Shown one piece after another: positions 6,011 through 8,988 of a DNA stretch of 8,988 nt. Position 1 is the stretch's first letter; the number at the start of each line of letters is the position of its first letter. The notes beneath the pieces are model-generated. The model was not told the origin of the DNA, ran no database searches, and was given only the letters and a program-made list of their open reading frames with translations. A program made the translations under genes and the position numbers. Source of the DNA: Deltaproteobacteria bacterium (GTDB lineage Bacteria; Desulfobacterota; GWC2-55-46); the NCBI GenBank assembly GCA_016219075.1, contig JACRCJ010000173.1, positions 1-8,988 on the forward strand, given 5' to 3'.

Positions 6011-6080
6011 AAAAAGCCCTTTTGCGCCCCTTGCGGGGAACCCGGCCACTAAAGAGGCCCGGCGCGCCGTAAGCTTTTTT
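6011..6080. other. Structured spacer between comEC and the DUF4124 gene
   Basis: AAAAAGC (6011-6017) is complementary to GCTTTTT (6073-6079) across about 55 nt. Inside lie CCCC-TTGC-GGGG (6027-6038), GGCC...GGCC (about 6044-6059) and the palindrome GGCGCGCC (6061-6068). A/T runs at both ends around GC-rich stems resemble a bidirectional or attenuating terminator. It would sit inside any comEC/DUF4124 read-through transcript and may reduce downstream expression. No obvious sigma70 promoter was found in the remaining spacer down to 5929. Confidence 0.35.
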
Positions 6081-6108
6081 AACGATGAGGCTGTTCAATG
6101 AGTATACT

Positions 6109-8538
6109 CTACCGGCGTCCTCCAGTCAAATACGCTTCCTCGACCAGACGCTCTCCGTCGGTCCTGACCGTCACGGCCCCGTCGGTGTCGGTCCTCAATA
6201 CTTTCGCCCCGGCGGCCCTGTACCTCTCAAGCGTTTGTGCGTGAGGGAAACGGAACACATTGTAGCGCCCGGCCGATACTACCACCACGGAGGGGCTCAC
6301 TGCCTTCAAAAACCCCTCTGACGACGAATACCTGGACCCGTGGTGAGGCGCTTTAAGGACTTCGGCCCTGATGTCTTTTTTTACAAGCTCCCCTTCGGCG
6401 TCCTCTCCGATGTCGCCGGTAAAGAGGAACCGGGTCTTTCCGTAGCCTATCCTCAGCACAAGGCACATATTGTTGGAATCGAAGGGCTCCCGGCCCGAGG
6501 GGTGGAGCGTTTCCACGGTGACTCCTCCGACCACGCGGGTCGCAAAGGCGCCGTCGACCGTTCTCATCGGGATACCTTTTTTCCTGAGGATCCTTCCAAG
6601 CTCGCCGAGGTCCCCGTACCCGTTCCACCAGAACTCCCCGACGCTGAAGTTCCCGGCTATGAACTTAAGGCCGTCCATGTGGTCTCTCTGTGCGTGGCTT
6701 AAGACAAGGTAGTCTATCTCCTTTATCTTTCTGGACCAGAGAAAAGGCGCGAGCACCTTTTCTCCGATGTCGAACCCGCCCCAGACCCCTCCGCCGTCTA
6801 TCAGCATCGTAGCCCCTTCGGGCGTCTCTATAAGCTCCGAGTCCCCCTGCCCGACGCTTATGAAGGTCACCCGGAGTTCGGGACTTTTTTTGGAGTAGGC
6901 GTAGTACCCCCGGTCCGCCGCGAGGAGCGCGATCACGAACAGGGCGGCGTACTTCATGCGCCTGTCTTTTTTGAAGTTGACCGCGAAGAACAAAAGGGCG
7001 TAGTAAAGCACCATCTCGAGGGCCGTGGGCGTAGTGACCCATGCGGATGCGTAGGGGAGCGAAGCAAACGCCTTGACGGAGATTAAAAGGAGCGTGAAGG
7101 CCAGGTCCGCAAGTATCAGGAATACCGAGGCGAGGCCCGGGGAAAATGCCGAAACCGCCGAGCTTATGAGCAAAAGCGGCACCACCGCGCCCGTAAGCGG
7201 AACGGCCGCGAGGTTTGCACCGAGGCCCACGAGAGAGACCCTGTGGAAGTTGTAGGCGAGTATGGGAGCGGTCCCGGCCCCGGCGGCAAGCGTCACTAAA
7301 AAAGCGGGCTTTACCCGCCGGGTCAGAACGCGCTCGATGCAGGCACGCAGGCCGCTCTTCCTGAGCCCGCCGCCTTCTTTTTTTCCGGTATCGAGCAACC
7401 TGTCAAGTCTCGGGGTCATGTAGATGATGAAAAAGACCGCCGCGAACGAGAGCTGGAAAGAGAGGTCCCAGACGGAGTGCGGCGAGACAAGGAGTATTAT
7501 AAGGGCGGCAAGGGCGAGGGTATTTAAAAAGTCCCGCCCCCTGTTAAGGAAAAGGGCTGCGATGAACGCCCCGACCATTATGACGGACCTTACGGTCGAG
7601 ACCGGAAAACCTGCTATCATCCCGTAGAAGAAGACCGGTATCAGCGAGAATGCGAGGGCCGCTTTTTTGACATCGACGGCAAGCATCAGCCTCTCGCTCC
7701 GTTTGAGGAGAAAGAGCGCCGCCGAGTACGCGAAGAGAGCGACCACCCCGACATGGAGCCCCGAGATGGAGAGTATGTGCGCGACACCCGTACTGTTGAA
7801 GGCCTCTCTTTCGGACGGGTCTATGCCGGCCGTATCGGATATGATGAGCGCCTTTAAAAACGCCTTGTTCCGCGCCCCCGAGGAGTCTACGAGCTCCCTT
7901 ATCCTCTGTCTCTCCCTCCCGATGAGCCCGCCGTTTCCTGCCTCGAGCCTTTCGGCGAGGCCGGGTTTTTTTACGAACCCGGTCACGAATACCGACTTGA
8001 GCTGAAGATACATCCTGTAGTCGAACTCTCCGGGGTTCCCGTAGTTGTAAGGCTCCTTGAGACTCCCGGTAAACCTTATGTAGTCGCCGGCGCCAAAAGG
8101 GGCCCCTCCGTTGACGGTCAGAAGGACCGTGCCCGTGGTCTCACGCCAGACCCCCTCAAAGAGTATCCTTCTGGCCTCGACCCCGAGCCGCGTCCTCTCT
8201 CCGGTAAACTCCGCCTCCTTCGTAACCGTCCCTTCAACCGTTGTCTGCAGACGCGCTTCACTGCCCTGATCGCCTGCCGCGCCTCCGCGGACGAAGTTTA
8301 CGATGTGGTCCGCCGGGAACTCCGGCCTGAGATAAGGGATGACAAAGAGAGCGCCGATGAAAAAAAACGGCGGCACGGCGAGCGCACGGTTGAACGGCCG
8401 CTTTTTAATCGAGAATACTACGACGGGGAGAAGCGTACAAATGGTGAGAAACAGGACCGCGCCGCGTCCTATGCCGGTCAGGCCGGAGAAGACTGCCCCG
8501 GAGATAAAGGCCGCAAGGAGTGGGACCAGAGGGTGCAT
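6109..8538 (-). CDS. comEC: ComEC/Rec2 DNA-uptake channel with C-terminal MBL domain
   Basis: 809 aa, full length for the DUF4131-Competence-MBL form of ComEC, the inner-membrane channel that carries single-stranded DNA into the cytoplasm during transformation. N-terminal membrane helices (about 5-70) precede an OB-like DUF4131 region (about 95-190) ending in NPGEFDYRMYLQLKS. The polytopic Competence core (about 225-545) has the signature HILSISGLHVG (254-264), STVRS (314-318) and WDLSFQLSFAAVF (357-369). The MBL domain (about 555-800) has SVGQGDSELI (561-570), IDGGG (580-584), SHAQRDHMDG (614-623), FTGDIG (706-711) and APHHGS (730-735). The metal motif is H615-x-Q617-x-D619-H620; the Gln replaces the Asp usual in ComEC. 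ATG 8538 is the only usable start before the in-frame stop at 8569-8571, yet it has no clear Shine-Dalgarno. The DUF4124 gene follows on the same strand. Confidence 0.96.
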   Translation of the reverse strand: MHPLVPLLAAFISGAVFSGLTGIGRGAVLFLTICTLLPVVVFSIKKRPFNRALAVPPFFFIGALFVIPYLRPEFPADHIVNFVRGGAAGDQGSEARLQTTVEGTVTKEAEFTGERTRLGVEARRILFEGVWRETTGTVLLTVNGGAPFGAGDYIRFTGSLKEPYNYGNPGEFDYRMYLQLKSVFVTGFVKKPGLAERLEAGNGGLIGRERQRIRELVDSSGARNKAFLKALIISDTAGIDPSEREAFNSTGVAHILSISGLHVGVVALFAYSAALFLLKRSERLMLAVDVKKAALAFSLIPVFFYGMIAGFPVSTVRSVIMVGAFIAALFLNRGRDFLNTLALAALIILLVSPHSVWDLSFQLSFAAVFFIIYMTPRLDRLLDTGKKEGGGLRKSGLRACIERVLTRRVKPAFLVTLAAGAGTAPILAYNFHRVSLVGLGANLAAVPLTGAVVPLLLISSAVSAFSPGLASVFLILADLAFTLLLISVKAFASLPYASAWVTTPTALEMVLYYALLFFAVNFKKDRRMKYAALFVIALLAADRGYYAYSKKSPELRVTFISVGQGDSELIETPEGATMLIDGGGVWGGFDIGEKVLAPFLWSRKIKEIDYLVLSHAQRDHMDGLKFIAGNFSVGEFWWNGYGDLGELGRILRKKGIPMRTVDGAFATRVVGGVTVETLHPSGREPFDSNNMCLVLRIGYGKTRFLFTGDIGEDAEGELVKKDIRAEVLKAPHHGSRYSSSEGFLKAVSPSVVVVSAGRYNVFRFPHAQTLERYRAAGAKVLRTDTDGAVTVRTDGERLVEEAYLTGGRR

Positions 8539-8621
8539 AGTCTTGCCGCTTTCAGGCTTAAGATGCGTTTAAAATTCTCCGCCATAAATGCCGTAGAATT
8601 TTGATGGTAAGGAAGAATCAT
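8478..8621 (-). CDS. Possible 47-aa leader ORF overlapping the comEC start
   Basis: ATG at 8621 follows a strong AAGGAGAGG (8639-8631) at 9-nt spacing, the best ribosome binding site on this side of the window. The frame runs through the palindromic repeat (8613-8569), giving PYHQNSTAFMAENF, passes over the comEC ATG in another frame, and stops at TGA 8480-8478. That is 61 bases inside comEC. comEC has no evident ribosome binding site, so translational coupling is conceivable. Against it: much of the peptide is encoded by a repeat and the rest is antisense-frame comEC, with no recognisable domain. Confidence 0.2.
   Translation of the reverse strand: MILPYHQNSTAFMAENFKRILSLKAARLCTLWSHSLRPLSPGQSSPA
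8569..8613 (+). repeat. 45-bp palindromic dispersed repeat, copy 2 (decayed hairpin)
   Basis: Inverted copy of 5265-5309 with two differences, at 8591 and 8594. Both fall in the second arm, so AAAATTCT (8571-8578) still pairs with AGAATTTT (8595-8602) but the inner stem carries two mismatches. The element lies 31 bases upstream of the comEC start codon, inside its leader, and supplies the in-frame stop that bounds the comEC frame. Confidence 0.85.
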
Positions 8622-8721
8622 TTATATGTGCCTCTCCTTAATCCAAAGCTAAAGCTACGGGATTGCGCAGTGGCACACCCATTCAAATCAAAGGTTTAAA
8701 GCATACTATCATAATAAGTTG

Positions 8722-8750
8722 ATTCTAAAAATATTTTATTTATAAATCAA
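8722..8750 (-). promoter_or_regulatory. Minus-strand sigma70-type promoter candidate for comEC
   Basis: On the minus strand TTGATT (8750-8745), a 17-bp AT-rich spacer and TAGAAT (8727-8722). Transcription would begin near 8715, giving a leader of about 94 nt to the 8621 ATG and about 177 nt to comEC. The whole stretch 8695-8770 is AT-rich, so chance matches are likelier here than elsewhere. Confidence 0.45.
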
Positions 8751-8988
8751 TACAAACATCATTATATTTGGCGCCGTTTTTTATTCTCTCTTAGGGTCTA
8801 ATACCCCGCAGCTTCCCGCGCAATACATTAGGCCTTTTTGCGCGCTGCCGCGCGCCTCGGGGCTATTGCTCGGCTCGCTGTCAAGCTCGCGCGCAATAAA
8901 TACAGAGGCTTGCTCGCTCACTCTCCTTTATGCTCGCTACGCAATGCCCCTGGTGTTTTGTTAAAAACAATACAAAACATCTAATAAC
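8751..8988. other. Gene-free end of window with GC-rich palindromic patch
   Basis: No gene is visible in 8622-8988; 8622-8750 holds the comEC leader and promoter. From about 8800 to 8950 composition changes sharply to GC-rich. Hairpin GCGCGC-TGCC-GCGCGC lies at 8840-8855. AATACCCCG (about 8801-8809) and CGGGGCTATT (about 8858-8867) can pair around it. GCTCGCT recurs at 8873-8879, 8912-8918 and 8932-8938, and a GCGCAATA core appears at both 8819 and 8891. Minus-strand frames all meet stops within about 25 codons. It looks like a non-coding dispersed repeat. Confidence 0.5.
8954..8979. repeat. 8-bp inverted repeat at window end
   Basis: TGTTTTGT (8954-8961) and ACAAAACA (8972-8979) are exact inverted copies separated by ten bases. 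This could be an operator for a dimeric regulator or the edge of a repeat element; the gene it would serve lies beyond the window. Confidence 0.4.

Overview
The window reads as a chromosomal segment of a Gram-negative environmental bacterium. Coding regions are GC-rich, with heavy use of ATA (Ile) and AGG (Arg) codons and many short intergenic palindromic repeats. That combination suggests a Desulfobacterota or Nitrospirota type lineage; this is inference from style, not from a marker gene. No phage, plasmid, transposase or CRISPR array is visible.

Layout. Positions 1-1073 (+) hold the C-terminal part of the chemotaxis kinase CheA, cut by the window edge. A gene-free stretch with a multi-hairpin repeat follows. 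A good extended -10 promoter (1445-1473) then leads into larB (1507-2256) and larC (2274-3470), two of the three enzymes that make the nickel-pincer nucleotide cofactor. Positions 3471-4034 hold no gene, but contain two near-identical hairpin repeats and two GC-rich stem-loops. A second strong promoter (4035-4064) and a roughly 130-nt leader able to form alternative stems precede a stand-alone metallo-beta-lactamase-fold hydrolase (4200-5039). Positions 5040-5403 hold six 10-bp tandem repeats, a clear minus-strand terminator (5139-5169) and one copy of a 45-bp palindromic repeat.

On the minus strand lie a small secreted DUF4124 protein (5404-5928) and, upstream of it, the full-length DNA-uptake channel comEC (6109-8538). 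A second, inverted copy of the 45-bp repeat sits just upstream of comEC (8569-8613). It lies inside a short reading frame (8478-8621) that has a much better ribosome binding site than comEC itself. A minus-strand promoter candidate lies at 8722-8750. The last 370 bases have no gene: an AT-rich promoter zone next to a GC-rich patch of palindromes and GCTCGCT motifs.

How the genes relate. larB and larC form an operon and act in sequence, but larE and the target enzyme larA are not in view. The hydrolase is its own transcription unit and converges on the comEC/DUF4124 pair. The coding genes belong to known families. The less explained material lies between genes: the structured leader of the hydrolase, the repeat pair around comEC, the upstream reading frame and the nested-hairpin repeats.
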